Source: Alphaproteobacteria bacterium
Lineage (GTDB): Bacteria; Pseudomonadota; Alphaproteobacteria; Sphingomonadales; JAKSBY01
Length of the DNA stretch: 64,000 nucleotides
Direction of reading: 5' to 3'
Assembly (NCBI GenBank): GCA_021774625.1
Contig: JAJFIV010000035.1
Location: forward strand, 62,001 to 126,000
Below the pieces are notes generated by a model that saw only the letters and a list, made by a program, of their open reading frames with translations, was not told the origin of the DNA and did not search any database. Positions 45,312 through 53,960 of this stretch are shown one piece after another (the first letter of the stretch is position 1; each line of letters starts with the position of its first letter). The translations under genes and the position numbers were made by a program.

Positions 45312-45545
45312 ATGCCCCGTCTCGCCTCTCTCGATCTGCAAACCCGCGCCCTGATCCGCGGGCAAAGGGTGCAACGCACGCTAGACGCCGATTTGCCCCA
45401 TACGGAGCGCCGGATTCTTTTGCCTCGGGGTAAAATATATCCTGCCAAACGATTCCCTAAGATCGGAATATACTCTAGCAAAGTGCGGCGTGGGGATAGG
45501 CGGATTGACGCCCTTGGAAAGACAGGATCTCCGGCTTCTGAATGA
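45312..45545 (+). pseudogene. Truncated gene with intact start (possible ccmA 5' end)
   Basis: The ATG at 45312 has a strong AAGGAG site, but only the first ~20 residues ([14 protein letters not shown]) look natural. After that the frame runs into unrelated, basic sequence. In many alphaproteobacteria the gene divergent from acnA is ccmA, whose N-terminus has a similar L-x(6)-RG-x-RV pattern. It is thus probably a 5' fragment cut off near 45375 by the adjacent insertion. The ccmA identity is a guess. Confidence 0.35.
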
Positions 45546-46620
45546 CCCCCTCATCAATATTAACCGCTTGGCGGATGGTCTCGCTTCCCTGCCAGCTTCG
45601 CCGCCCGGCGACAAGGGTCGGGACGTGGACAACAAGAGCCGCGGAAATTGATCGAGACGCACTCTCCCAGAGATAGCTCGGTGTGTGGTCCACGCCATAA
45701 TAGTCGACCGCACCGACTCTGATTATCGGATCGTCAAACGTGGTTGGTTTGGCAAAGAAAAACCCCATGCCCTCATCACAGCTGACATCGATAATCAACG
45801 TGCCGGGCTGCAGGCAAGACTGCTCATCTTCCGCGATGAACAGAAAGGGGTGCGTCGGGTCTTGATAAGTCCCGTTGACAATCAGGTCTGATTCAGCGAC
45901 GAGTTCACAAAGTGGTCTCTCGGCGCCATCGTGCTCAACAACGATCATACGCGCGGCACCACTTTCGCCTTTGCGAAGGCGGACATAGTGACAATCGAGC
46001 ACCTCTTCGCGAACCTCATGATCGGGACGCTGAATACAGATCGTAATGTCCCGGAACCCATGCGCCTTGAGCGCGTAGATCGCCCCTCTGCTGACCGCAC
46101 CGAATCCAAAGATAATTGTTTTGCGTTGATTGCCATAATGGCCATCGATTCCGCGCAAACGCAAAGCATCCAACACGGCACAATAACCGGCGAGTTCATT
46201 ATTCTTGTAAAATGTATGCCGCCCGATTTCACCCCCAGGGCCCCACACAAACATATCCTCAAAGGCAATGAGGGTAAGCTTGCGATCAATGGCCGTTTGC
46301 GTGATGTCTCGCTGTTGCGCACAATGCGGATAGCCCCAGAGAATACCCCCTTCGCACAGCTCCTCAAGGTCGGCCTGTATCGGCTTGGCGATGATCGCTG
46401 AACCAATATCGGCGAGGATTTCGTGACGTGTAGCGATGCCGCCGCTCTGCGCGGCAATATCAGCGTCGGACCAATTAAAGGGGGTGCCATAGCCCTCCTC
46501 AAATATCAACTGGCGGCGGACATTCTCCGGCAATCGAGCCAGATGATCCGGATGAATAGGAACGCGCTTCTCATTCTTTTTTCTCGAGGTTCCGACGACA
46601 CCCAATGTCAGCTGATTCAT
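45475..46620 (-). CDS. Alanine dehydrogenase / N5-(carboxyethyl)ornithine synthase-like enzyme
   Basis: A 381-residue AlaDH/PNT-family protein: N-terminal KNEKRVPIHPDHL with the substrate-binding Arg/Lys, GYGTPFNWSDADI, and a Rossmann domain TIIFGFGAVSRGAIYALKAHG. Sequence is closer to carboxyethylornithine synthase, which reductively condenses pyruvate with an amino acid side chain, than to alanine dehydrogenase, but I cannot settle it. It is coupled to a 31-residue ORF upstream (ATGA) and lies in an apparent insertion. Base composition looks lower in GC than flanking genes. Confidence 0.72.
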   Translation of the reverse strand: MNQLTLGVVGTSRKKNEKRVPIHPDHLARLPENVRRQLIFEEGYGTPFNWSDADIAAQSGGIATRHEILADIGSAIIAKPIQADLEELCEGGILWGYPHCAQQRDITQTAIDRKLTLIAFEDMFVWGPGGEIGRHTFYKNNELAGYCAVLDALRLRGIDGHYGNQRKTIIFGFGAVSRGAIYALKAHGFRDITICIQRPDHEVREEVLDCHYVRLRKGESGAARMIVVEHDGAERPLCELVAESDLIVNGTYQDPTHPFLFIAEDEQSCLQPGTLIIDVSCDEGMGFFFAKPTTFDDPIIRVGAVDYYGVDHTPSYLWESASRSISAALVVHVPTLVAGRRSWQGSETIRQAVNIDEGVIQKPEILSFQGRQSAYPHAALC

Positions 46621-46712
46621 TTACCGGCCTCTGCTTCAGGCGTTCGGCTGCTTACAAGCACTGAGCGCGATCCAATTTTTTCCTCAGCATTTATCCTCAC
46701 AAACTTAGACAT
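46617..46712 (-). CDS. 31-residue ORF coupled to the dehydrogenase
   Basis: ATG at 46712 preceded by GGAAAGGA with seven bases spacing; TGA overlaps the ATG of the dehydrogenase gene (ATGA). The peptide starts MSKFVRINAEEKIG and ends TPEAEAGK: hydrophilic, no Cys, with several Lys/Arg and Glu. It may be a coupling leader ORF or a substrate or partner of the enzyme. Too short to recognise a family. Confidence 0.5.
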   Translation of the reverse strand: MSKFVRINAEEKIGSRSVLVSSRTPEAEAGK

Positions 46713-47008
46713 ATCGGTTTCCTTTCCATTTTTGAAGAAGCATCGGATGCCGGCGCTTGCTGCGGGCAGTTGAGCCGGGGCCGGCAACCCGGTCCGCTGT
46801 CGGGCGGTTGCTTATGGCGGCGAAGCAAAACGCTTTGACCGCCCGCCTCCAATCGAAATTGAAAACAGCGCATGGGTAAATTATTCGGTTAGACATTATT
46901 CTGGAGCAGGCGACTTAAGAGCCTTTCTCATCTGACATTCAGTAGAGGTACCGTTCCCGTCGCTCTATAGCGCCACGGTATCACGATCTTCCGGGTAAAA
47001 GTAAATAA
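46713..47008. other. Non-coding part of the insertion
   Basis: About 300 bases between the small ORF and the sortase fragment. A 63-codon minus-strand frame (46705-46896) is present but has no ribosome site or family likeness. A short inverted repeat (TACCGT ... ACGGTA) lies near 46949-46981. No RNA gene recognised. Confidence 0.4.
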
Positions 47009-47197
47009 TCGACTAATATTGCTCAAATCGGCGCCTTTGAAGGGGGTATTACCCGGCCCATTGAAACCGCAACCGTCACCCTTTCCAACGAGCGGAACGC
47101 CTCCCGGCTGGTGACCTGTTACCCTTTTGATGGCATGACTGCTGGCGGCCAGCTGCGCTATCTGGTTTTTGCCGAAAGGATGAATGGCGCGGCTTAG
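47009..47197 (+). pseudogene. Sortase 3' fragment
   Basis: An open frame of 62 codons without a start. It ends with ASRLVTCYPFDGMTAGGQLR then YLVFAER. This is the C-terminal part of the proteobacterial (class GN/D-like) sortase: catalytic Cys in TLVTC-type motif and the following Arg in LRY. The N-terminal two thirds, with the catalytic His, are absent, and the frame is closed by a stop just upstream. No VIT-domain sortase target protein is nearby. It marks the right edge of the insertion. Confidence 0.7.
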
Positions 47198-47235
47198 CTC
47201 ATTTTCCTGGACCCAGGCAAATCCGCAGACAGACC

Positions 47236-47982
47236 CTAAGGTTTGCGGAAGCGGAAGACAAAGCGGTCCGTTTTGCTGCGGATAGCCTGATCCCCCATAT
47301 GCAGGGTCAGGCTGTCGTCCAGATTCCGCAGGATATCGCTTTCCGCCTCCAGTATGAATCCGGCGGCTTCGGCATGCATGGTAACCAGAGCAGGGTCTAT
47401 CCTGTGAAGGGTGTTGCCTGTTTCGGGCGGGGAACCGGCCTCGGCCCGGTGATCGACAACGCCAAAAACGCCGCCCGGTTTCAGCGCATGGAAAATGTTG
47501 GAAAGTGTTTTGGCGGTATCAATTTCCGGCCAGTCCTTATCGCGATAGTAAAAATCATGAAAGCCGAGAATCAGCAATGCCGCATCTATACTTTCTTCCG
47601 GCAGCTGAAGAGTATTGGCCTCGGCAATAATGGGGGTGATATTGGCGAGACGGCCTCCGGCGTATCGCTGCGCAAGCTCATCCTTTACAAAATTGATATA
47701 AGCGTCGTTGTTGTGGATGATGACTGTGCCGTCCGGCCCGACCAGATGCGATACAATCTCCGCATAATAGCCGCCGCCTGAAAAAACATCGAGCACGGCC
47801 ATCCCGGGCGTGATGCCGAAAAAGGCGAGCACTTCGCCGGGTTTGCGGCTGGCGTCGCGCTCACGGTCTGCGGCCGGCCTGTCCGGGTGGTTGATCGCCT
47901 GCTGGATTTCGTTATCTGTGTTTTCGCTGCCCGTCGCCAAAAGCCATGGGGCAATCAATACCGCGATCAATAATTTTCTCAT
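47236..47982 (-). CDS. Secreted class I methyltransferase-like protein
   Basis: A signal peptide (LLIAVLIAPWLLATGS) precedes a methyltransferase fold: motif I GMAVLDVFSGGGYYAEIV, acidic region and HALKPGGVFGVVDHRA. COG4798-type predicted methyltransferases of alphaproteobacteria have the same layout. Because SAM is not known in the periplasm, it may not methylate. AGGAGG lies five bases before the ATG at 47982; the frame to 48135 overlaps the next gene. About 248 aa. Confidence 0.78.
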   Translation of the reverse strand: MRKLLIAVLIAPWLLATGSENTDNEIQQAINHPDRPAADRERDASRKPGEVLAFFGITPGMAVLDVFSGGGYYAEIVSHLVGPDGTVIIHNNDAYINFVKDELAQRYAGGRLANITPIIAEANTLQLPEESIDAALLILGFHDFYYRDKDWPEIDTAKTLSNIFHALKPGGVFGVVDHRAEAGSPPETGNTLHRIDPALVTMHAEAAGFILEAESDILRNLDDSLTLHMGDQAIRSKTDRFVFRFRKP

Positions 47983-48124
47983 GCTGTCCTCCTGCTGGTT
48001 CCTGCATTTGTTTTTTTGATCCCCGATTTGTGGCGTGATTTTTTGCGAATGGCAAGCCTTCCTGCGTTTGCCCAATTCTTCATCCGGCAGGAATGATCGG
48101 ACCGACTGCCTGGGCGGGATCCCG

Positions 48125-49099
48125 CTAAAAATCATACAGGAGGCTGATTTTCGTGATGGTGTCCATTTTCACGCTCCCCGCCGGCACGTTGGAGTCATAT
48201 TTGACGCCGAAAGAAAGCTTCGCCGACAGGGCGGCATTCAGCTTGGCAACCATATCGGCTGTATTTTCGATGGTTGTCCGGTCCGCACCGGCAAAAACCT
48301 TCACAGTATCGCCGGCATTGACGCTCTCATTGAAGAAGTAGCGGTAATTGCTGGAAAGCACAGCGACAAACTCCACTTCGAGCGACTGGCCGGGAATCTT
48401 GTTCTGCCTCACACCGGGGCCGCCCTCAATTTTCCATTTCTGTTTATCATTGTCAAAAAGGGTATGACCGACCCCTGCACTTTCCAGCAACCGGTAATCA
48501 AAACCCGAGAAGCGGTCATCATCATATTGCAGATAACCAAAGACATAGGTCCGCGACCATGGATGATAGTTGATCTGATAATCGGCAAGAAAGCGCTGTT
48601 TGGTGGTCACGCCGGTGCGCCGGGCATAATCGAAGCGCACATTGACGGCGTGATCCCAGACATCATTGATGTCGTTTGTCAGGCCAACGCCAAAAGCAAT
48701 GGCCTCTTCGTCCGTATTGCCGGTTGAGACGCTGCCGCCAAGCTCCAGATTGCCGTCCCAGGCGGCGAGGTCGAACAAACCGGCAGGAGGTGGAGGCGGC
48801 ACCACCGGCTCCGCTGCCGCCAGTTCCGGAAAAACGCCGGATGCCGCCGCCGCTAACTCTTCTTCCCGGGCCGGCGCAATTGATACGGCATAGGCATAAA
48901 TGCCGGCAGCTATGAGCGGCTGCGCGTCCATCACAAGAAGCACGGCATCAACAAAGCCTGCGCCCCCCTGCCGGACAGCCGCCTTTTCTATAATGGCGGC
49001 TATCGATGGCGGGAGAACCTCCTCATCGGCACTTGCCGGCGCGAGCAGAGACACCAAGGCGCTCAACAGAGCGCTAATGAAAATGATCCGAATGATCAC
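48125..49099 (-). CDS. DUF481 outer-membrane beta-barrel protein
   Basis: Signal peptide (IIFISALLSALVSLLAPASA), a helical and Pro-rich linker, then the DUF481 barrel with alternating strands (GSVSTGNTDEEAIAFGVGL, VRFDYARRTGVTTKQRFL, YQINYHPWSRTYVFGYL) and a terminal Phe, as expected for outer-membrane proteins. Length 324 aa. The start is a GTG with AAGGA upstream. Function unknown. Confidence 0.85.
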   Translation of the reverse strand: MIIRIIFISALLSALVSLLAPASADEEVLPPSIAAIIEKAAVRQGGAGFVDAVLLVMDAQPLIAAGIYAYAVSIAPAREEELAAAASGVFPELAAAEPVVPPPPPAGLFDLAAWDGNLELGGSVSTGNTDEEAIAFGVGLTNDINDVWDHAVNVRFDYARRTGVTTKQRFLADYQINYHPWSRTYVFGYLQYDDDRFSGFDYRLLESAGVGHTLFDNDKQKWKIEGGPGVRQNKIPGQSLEVEFVAVLSSNYRYFFNESVNAGDTVKVFAGADRTTIENTADMVAKLNAALSAKLSFGVKYDSNVPAGSVKMDTITKISLLYDF

Positions 49100-49306
49100 A
49101 ATTTATCCTTCCTGACTTACTTTTTTCCGCCACTCATAGTCACTGGCCACGGCATATTCAATGATTGTTTGTCTATATTGTGACATGCAATACAGGGGAA
49201 GCCGGAACACTTAATTTCTTTCTCATTATTTGCAGTATCATAAGAATTATCTTGCAACTAAAAATGGCATGATTTACTCAAAGCAAACTCAATTCGGGGA
49301 TCGGGA

Positions 49307-50284
49307 ATGGCGCGCGTATTTGTAACCGGGGCGACGGGATTTTTGGGCCTGAATCTGATTGAATGCCTGGCGGGGAAAGGCTGGGATGTGACGGCTTTGC
49401 ACCGACCGGGATCAGATCTATCCGTCCTCAAGGCATCCGGCGTCAAAACCGTTATAGGCGATATCCTTGATCCGCTGAGCCTGCGCGCCGCCCTTGTGCC
49501 GGAAACCGACTATGTCTTTCACATGGCCGCAGATACATCGGTTTTGAAAAAAGACCAGACCCGGCAAAAAGCCGTTAACATTGATGGCACAAAAAACATC
49601 ATTGCCGCAGCATTGAATGCCCGGGTCCGCCGGTTCGTTTATACATCAACCGCTTCAGTATATGGCGCCCACAAAAGTCTGATCGACGAAGAAACGGAAC
49701 AGAGCGGCAAGCATTCGCCAATCCATTATATTCAAACGAAAAGCCAGGCAGAATCCTCTGTCCGGATGGCGGCTGAGCGGGGCCTTGATGCGGTGATTTG
49801 CAATCCCGGTCATATTATCGGCCGGCATGACCAGGCTGGCTGGGCCCGGATGTTTTTACATATAAAAAATGGCACTCTGCCCGGTATTCCGCCTGGCAGT
49901 GGTTCCTTTGCCCACGCAAAGGAAGTCGCGGCAACCCATATCGCCGCCGCCGAGAAGGGACGGAGCGGAGAAAATTACATACTGGGCGGGCCTCATTTCA
50001 CATTTGCGCAACTGATTCATGAAATCGGCAAGCTTTTAAAGAAAGATATGCCTTCCGGTGTAACCCCGGGTTTTCTGATAAAAATGAATGCCTGGTATTT
50101 GGAATATTGCGCGCGGCTGACCAAAAAAAACCCTTCAATCAGCCTGGACGCCGCCCGGTTTGTCTGCCAGCACCATATCTTAAACTCTGCAAAAGCCGAA
50201 AAAGAGTTAGGGTATAATCCTCCGCCGCTGCAAACTGCCTTGATCGACTGCTATCGGTGGCTGGCGGAAAAAGGCGCAATCTGA
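49307..50284 (+). CDS. NAD-dependent epimerase/dehydratase (extended SDR)
   Basis: Rossmann motif VTGATGFLGLNL at residues 6-17, Tyr-x3-Lys active site in HYIQTKSQAE, and STASVYGAHKS. Length 325 aa. Resembles dihydroflavonol-4-reductase or hopanoid-associated sugar epimerases (HpnA); nothing nearby settles which. It is transcribed away from the DUF481 gene. Confidence 0.85.
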   Translation: MARVFVTGATGFLGLNLIECLAGKGWDVTALHRPGSDLSVLKASGVKTVIGDILDPLSLRAALVPETDYVFHMAADTSVLKKDQTRQKAVNIDGTKNIIAAALNARVRRFVYTSTASVYGAHKSLIDEETEQSGKHSPIHYIQTKSQAESSVRMAAERGLDAVICNPGHIIGRHDQAGWARMFLHIKNGTLPGIPPGSGSFAHAKEVAATHIAAAEKGRSGENYILGGPHFTFAQLIHEIGKLLKKDMPSGVTPGFLIKMNAWYLEYCARLTKKNPSISLDAARFVCQHHILNSAKAEKELGYNPPPLQTALIDCYRWLAEKGAI

Positions 50285-50390
50285 GGTCAGGCTCTGGCGT
50301 TTAATAACACTGATTCTGCGGCATTTTCATCAAATATTAAGCCTGCAAGCCCTAAATTCGACCTATCAATTTGCTGGCGGAGGCAGGCTT

Positions 50391-52124
50391 TTGGCCCAGG
50401 ATATATTGGAACAGGATTACCCGACTTATAAGCGCCCGGCAAAGGATGAAGGCGGGACAGCCGTAATGGCCCCTGCCCCTTCTTCATCTCCCCTGTCGGG
50501 CGAAGCCTGGATTATTGCAAAAATAGTCGATGTAACGGGTGCCGGCGCGGTGGCGGTTGTCGATGCGGAAGCGCGCGCCCATGCCATCACCGAAGGGGAA
50601 ACGGGGAAAGCGCTTACAGGCCAGATCGGATCTATCGTCAAGGTTCAGGTTGAAGGGTCCTGGATCTATGCCGTTGTCCGCGCGGTCCGCAGCCTGGGCC
50701 TCAACGGCGCGGCCGCATTTGGCGACGAGGCGGACCTGCTTTATATCGATATGGATTTTGTCGGTCAGTGCGAACAGACACAATCCGGCAACGGTCTCGG
50801 TATTCTCAATCGCGGTATCTCCAAATTTCCTGTCCCTGGCCAGTCTGTTTTAACATCCACCGATCATGATCTGGATCATATTTTTTCACCGCGGGAAAAG
50901 GCGCATATTCGGATCGGCACCGTGTATCCAACACATAATGTTCCGGCGACACTGCTGACCGACCAGACCCTGGCCAAGCATTTTGCCATTCTTGGCAGTA
51001 CGGGAACGGGCAAATCCTGCACCGTCGCCCTGCTCATTCATCGCTTTGTCGAACAATTGCCCAACGGCCATGTCCTGATTCTCGATCCGCACAACGAATA
51101 TGCGGAGGCCTTTGAAGACCATGGCGTCCATTTCGATACGGAGAATTTATCCCTGCCCTACTGGCTGATGAATCTGGAAGAGCATATCGAAATATTTGTC
51201 CGCAGCCGGACCGCGGACCGGGAAATCGAAATTGACATCCTGAAACGCTGTCTGCTGACCGCCCGCAAAAAGGGCATCAATAAAGGCGATGTCAGCAAGG
51301 TGACGGTCGATACGCCCGTCCCTTACAGGCTTGCGGATCTGTTATATGAAATTGAGATGAATATGGGCAAACTGGAAAAGCCCGAAACGCTGATGCCGTT
51401 CCTCAGGCTTAAAAACAAGATTGAGGAACTGAAGAATGACGCCCGCTACAGCTTTATGTTTTCCGGGCTTCTGATTTCCGACAGCCTCGGCGATATCGTC
51501 TCCCGGCTTTTACGGTTTCCGGCGGTCGGCAAGCCGGTTTCGACCCTCGATCTTTCGGGCATACCTTCCGATATTGTCGATGTCGTGGTTTCAGTCATGT
51601 CGCGGCTGGTTTTCGACTTTGCCGTTTGGAGCAGGAAGGAGACCTCGCGGCCCCTGCTGCTGGTCTGCGAAGAAGCCCACAGATATGTCCCGGAAGCTCA
51701 TAATGACCGCTTCGGCGCCGCCCGGAAGTCGCTGGAGCGCATCGCCAAGGAAGGGCGGAAATACGGCGTGTCGCTGGGACTGGTTTCTCAACGCCCGTCG
51801 GATCTGTCGGAATCGGTTCTTTCCCAGTGCGGCACCATCATCTCCATGCGGATGAATAATGACCGCGATAAAAAATATGTCAAAAGCGCCATGCCGGAAG
51901 GCTCGGAGGGCTTTTTGGAAAGTCTGTCCTCGCTGGGTGGCCGCGAATGTATTATCTGCGGCGAGGGCGTGACGGCGCCGGTGCGGGTGAAACTGGATAT
52001 TCTTGCAGACGGCCTTCGCCCCTCAAGCGATGATCCGGACTTTTCTGTCAGCTGGCAGCAGGATGTCCAGGACAGCGAATTTGTTCCAAAAGTTATCCAC
52101 CGCTGGCGGACCCAGTCACGGTGA
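50391..52124 (+). CDS. HerA-like ATPase (HAS-barrel, DUF87)
   Basis: A 577-residue protein. An N-terminal HAS-barrel (about 38-130) is followed by a HerA/FtsK-fold ATPase: Walker A GSTGTGKS at 202-209, LDPHNEY at 231-237, Walker B LLLVCEEAH at 422-430, and SQRPS at 466-470. HerA forms hexamers that translocate DNA, with NurA nuclease or other effectors as partners. The TTG start at 50391 has GGAGG upstream; an ATG at 50466 is an alternative. It overlaps its downstream gene (GTGA), so the two probably act together. Confidence 0.87.
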   Translation: MAQDILEQDYPTYKRPAKDEGGTAVMAPAPSSSPLSGEAWIIAKIVDVTGAGAVAVVDAEARAHAITEGETGKALTGQIGSIVKVQVEGSWIYAVVRAVRSLGLNGAAAFGDEADLLYIDMDFVGQCEQTQSGNGLGILNRGISKFPVPGQSVLTSTDHDLDHIFSPREKAHIRIGTVYPTHNVPATLLTDQTLAKHFAILGSTGTGKSCTVALLIHRFVEQLPNGHVLILDPHNEYAEAFEDHGVHFDTENLSLPYWLMNLEEHIEIFVRSRTADREIEIDILKRCLLTARKKGINKGDVSKVTVDTPVPYRLADLLYEIEMNMGKLEKPETLMPFLRLKNKIEELKNDARYSFMFSGLLISDSLGDIVSRLLRFPAVGKPVSTLDLSGIPSDIVDVVVSVMSRLVFDFAVWSRKETSRPLLLVCEEAHRYVPEAHNDRFGAARKSLERIAKEGRKYGVSLGLVSQRPSDLSESVLSQCGTIISMRMNNDRDKKYVKSAMPEGSEGFLESLSSLGGRECIICGEGVTAPVRVKLDILADGLRPSSDDPDFSVSWQQDVQDSEFVPKVIHRWRTQSR

Positions 52125-53839
52125 CGGTCATGTCCGGGCATCCACAAAAACGTAAGAATATTCACTTCGAGATTCATGCCCGGCGGGGAACCAGCTGGAC
52201 GATCCTCGAACTAGAATATGATGAGAAACAGGCGCTTAAGAAAGGCGAGCAAGCCTGGGACAGCGGCAGATATATTGCGGTCAAGGTTATTCGCGAACGT
52301 TATGACCGGGAAAGCGCGACGTTCAGTTCAATCGAACTATTCTATCGCGGCAAAAAGAGAAAAACATCGAAAATTGATGAGGAGAGCCGTGTCAGCGCCT
52401 GCTGGAAACCTGGCGATTTCTATTCCTATGAAGGGCGGCGCACCATCGCCCACCTGCTGGAATCCACGTTTGCGGACTGGCAGCTGACGGCGACGGAACT
52501 GATTCACTGCCCGGATTATTATTATCGCCTCAATGAAGCGGGAACACTCCTGCAGAATGCCGTTCAGCGCGCCGCCGTTGCTCAGGTTAGCGATACCGGT
52601 CAGAGCGTGCAGGAGAGAATGAAACAGATTTTCTCCCTGATAGAACTGGCGGTTGACCGGGTTAAAACGGACTGGGAAACCGGTGTTATCGGCGCGTGGA
52701 GGGAGGGCCATTTCGATACATTGGTGCAAAAGCTCGGCAATGCGGGCGACCAGAGTTATTTGCTGACTTCGGCCATCGTGAAAGATCTGTCGAAGCACGA
52801 AAACTTACGGGAAAAACTGACCCGGATCTTTACTCTGATACGCGCCGATCATCCAAAATGGGTGCTGAAAATTGTCGATGTGTTTGCCGCAGAACTGCTT
52901 TCACAATGGGATACCTTGTCGGATATACTGGGCGAGCGGCCAAATCACGGCGAACAGTTGACCGCCATTGCGAAACTGAGTCAGGGCCTGCTGGAGGAAG
53001 CCACTGCGGCAGACCAAAATGCCGTGCCGGACGATCTGATAAATCTGAATAATTTCCTCGGGAAATCCCTGCTGCCTTATTGCCGCATTGCCCTTGAACA
53101 ACAGTTGATGACCCGTCTGAAATCAAGCCGCAGGCTTTGTGAAGGGACGCTTGCCGAAGAATTCTCCTATATCGCAAAGGTCATTGCCGCCATGCATAAG
53201 GCCGATGATTCAATGATCGGCGGCCTTTCCATTGTGGAGAGCGCGGAAGAACGCTGCGGCCGCCTGTTAAACTCGCAGACCATCGGCGAGCATATTGCCG
53301 CCGCGCCTGATCCGGGGAAGCAGCTCAGTCTTTTGCTTGATCTTGAGGACCATGTTCTGGGGGCAAAAAATAAACGCAGTCTCGCCAATTACATCATGCC
53401 CATCCTTACCGGCCAGGAAAATGAAGCCTATTTTTGTGCAACGGACGGCAAATATATGGAGAGAATGCCGGAAATTTCAAAACTGCAACGGCGTATTCTC
53501 AAATCTGACTTCCAGGAAATGCATAAACGCAAGCTGGCGGAAGTGCTTGATGATTTTTGCACCGGAATTTTGACGAGGAGCGACCTGTTTACCCGGATTG
53601 ACAAGAGCGGCAAGCATATAACGGAAAAAAGCCAGGGCCTGCTGCAAATGATCAAGGCCGGCTATTTCACCGAGGGCAAAGCTTTAAGCGCAGCGAAAAG
53701 CAAAGTGCAGACCTTCATTAAAAACCCGGCCTTTGTCAAAGCGGTCTCTGCCGGCGCTTCCGATGGCGCTGAAAAAAGTCGCGCCCTGATGGAATTTAAA
53801 GAATTGCTGCGTCAGACCGGCATGGCCGAGATGGTCTGA
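52121..53839 (+). CDS. Uncharacterised partner of the HerA-like ATPase
   Basis: A 572-residue protein that I do not recognise. Residues 10-90 look beta-rich (IHFEIHARRGTSWTILELEY, YIAVKVIRERYD), followed by CWKPGDFYSYEGRRTIAHLL and a long all-helical region to the end (KQIFSLIELAVDRVKTDW, SLLLDLEDHVLGAKNKRS). No nuclease, SIR2 or phospholipase motif is visible, and no signal peptide. Start GTG overlaps the ATPase stop (GTGA); ATG at 52130 is an alternative. Its coupling to a HerA-like ATPase argues for one complex. Confidence 0.75.
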   Translation: MTVMSGHPQKRKNIHFEIHARRGTSWTILELEYDEKQALKKGEQAWDSGRYIAVKVIRERYDRESATFSSIELFYRGKKRKTSKIDEESRVSACWKPGDFYSYEGRRTIAHLLESTFADWQLTATELIHCPDYYYRLNEAGTLLQNAVQRAAVAQVSDTGQSVQERMKQIFSLIELAVDRVKTDWETGVIGAWREGHFDTLVQKLGNAGDQSYLLTSAIVKDLSKHENLREKLTRIFTLIRADHPKWVLKIVDVFAAELLSQWDTLSDILGERPNHGEQLTAIAKLSQGLLEEATAADQNAVPDDLINLNNFLGKSLLPYCRIALEQQLMTRLKSSRRLCEGTLAEEFSYIAKVIAAMHKADDSMIGGLSIVESAEERCGRLLNSQTIGEHIAAAPDPGKQLSLLLDLEDHVLGAKNKRSLANYIMPILTGQENEAYFCATDGKYMERMPEISKLQRRILKSDFQEMHKRKLAEVLDDFCTGILTRSDLFTRIDKSGKHITEKSQGLLQMIKAGYFTEGKALSAAKSKVQTFIKNPAFVKAVSAGASDGAEKSRALMEFKELLRQTGMAEMV

Positions 53840-53960
53840 ATATGCGCGGGAATGCGCCCCCGCCGGCCATCTTCCGCCCGTTCATGGTATCTTGTCGGGT
53901 GGTTGGGCCGGATGGTTGGCCGGGTGGAGAGGGCCGGCGAGGCAGCCTTGCAGACAAAAA

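Noticed and set aside
46705-46896. 63-codon minus-strand ORF in the insertion
   Set aside because: No ribosome site, no family likeness, and it overlaps the well-supported start of the 31-residue ORF in another frame.
50391-53839. Labelling the HerA-like pair as a known antiphage system
   Set aside because: No SIR2, nuclease or other known effector motif is visible and the neighbours are core genes; the data only support an uncharacterised pair.
53840-53960. Terminator between the HerA partner gene and ptsH
   Set aside because: GGCC-rich inverted segments exist but the loop is too long and there is no T-run.
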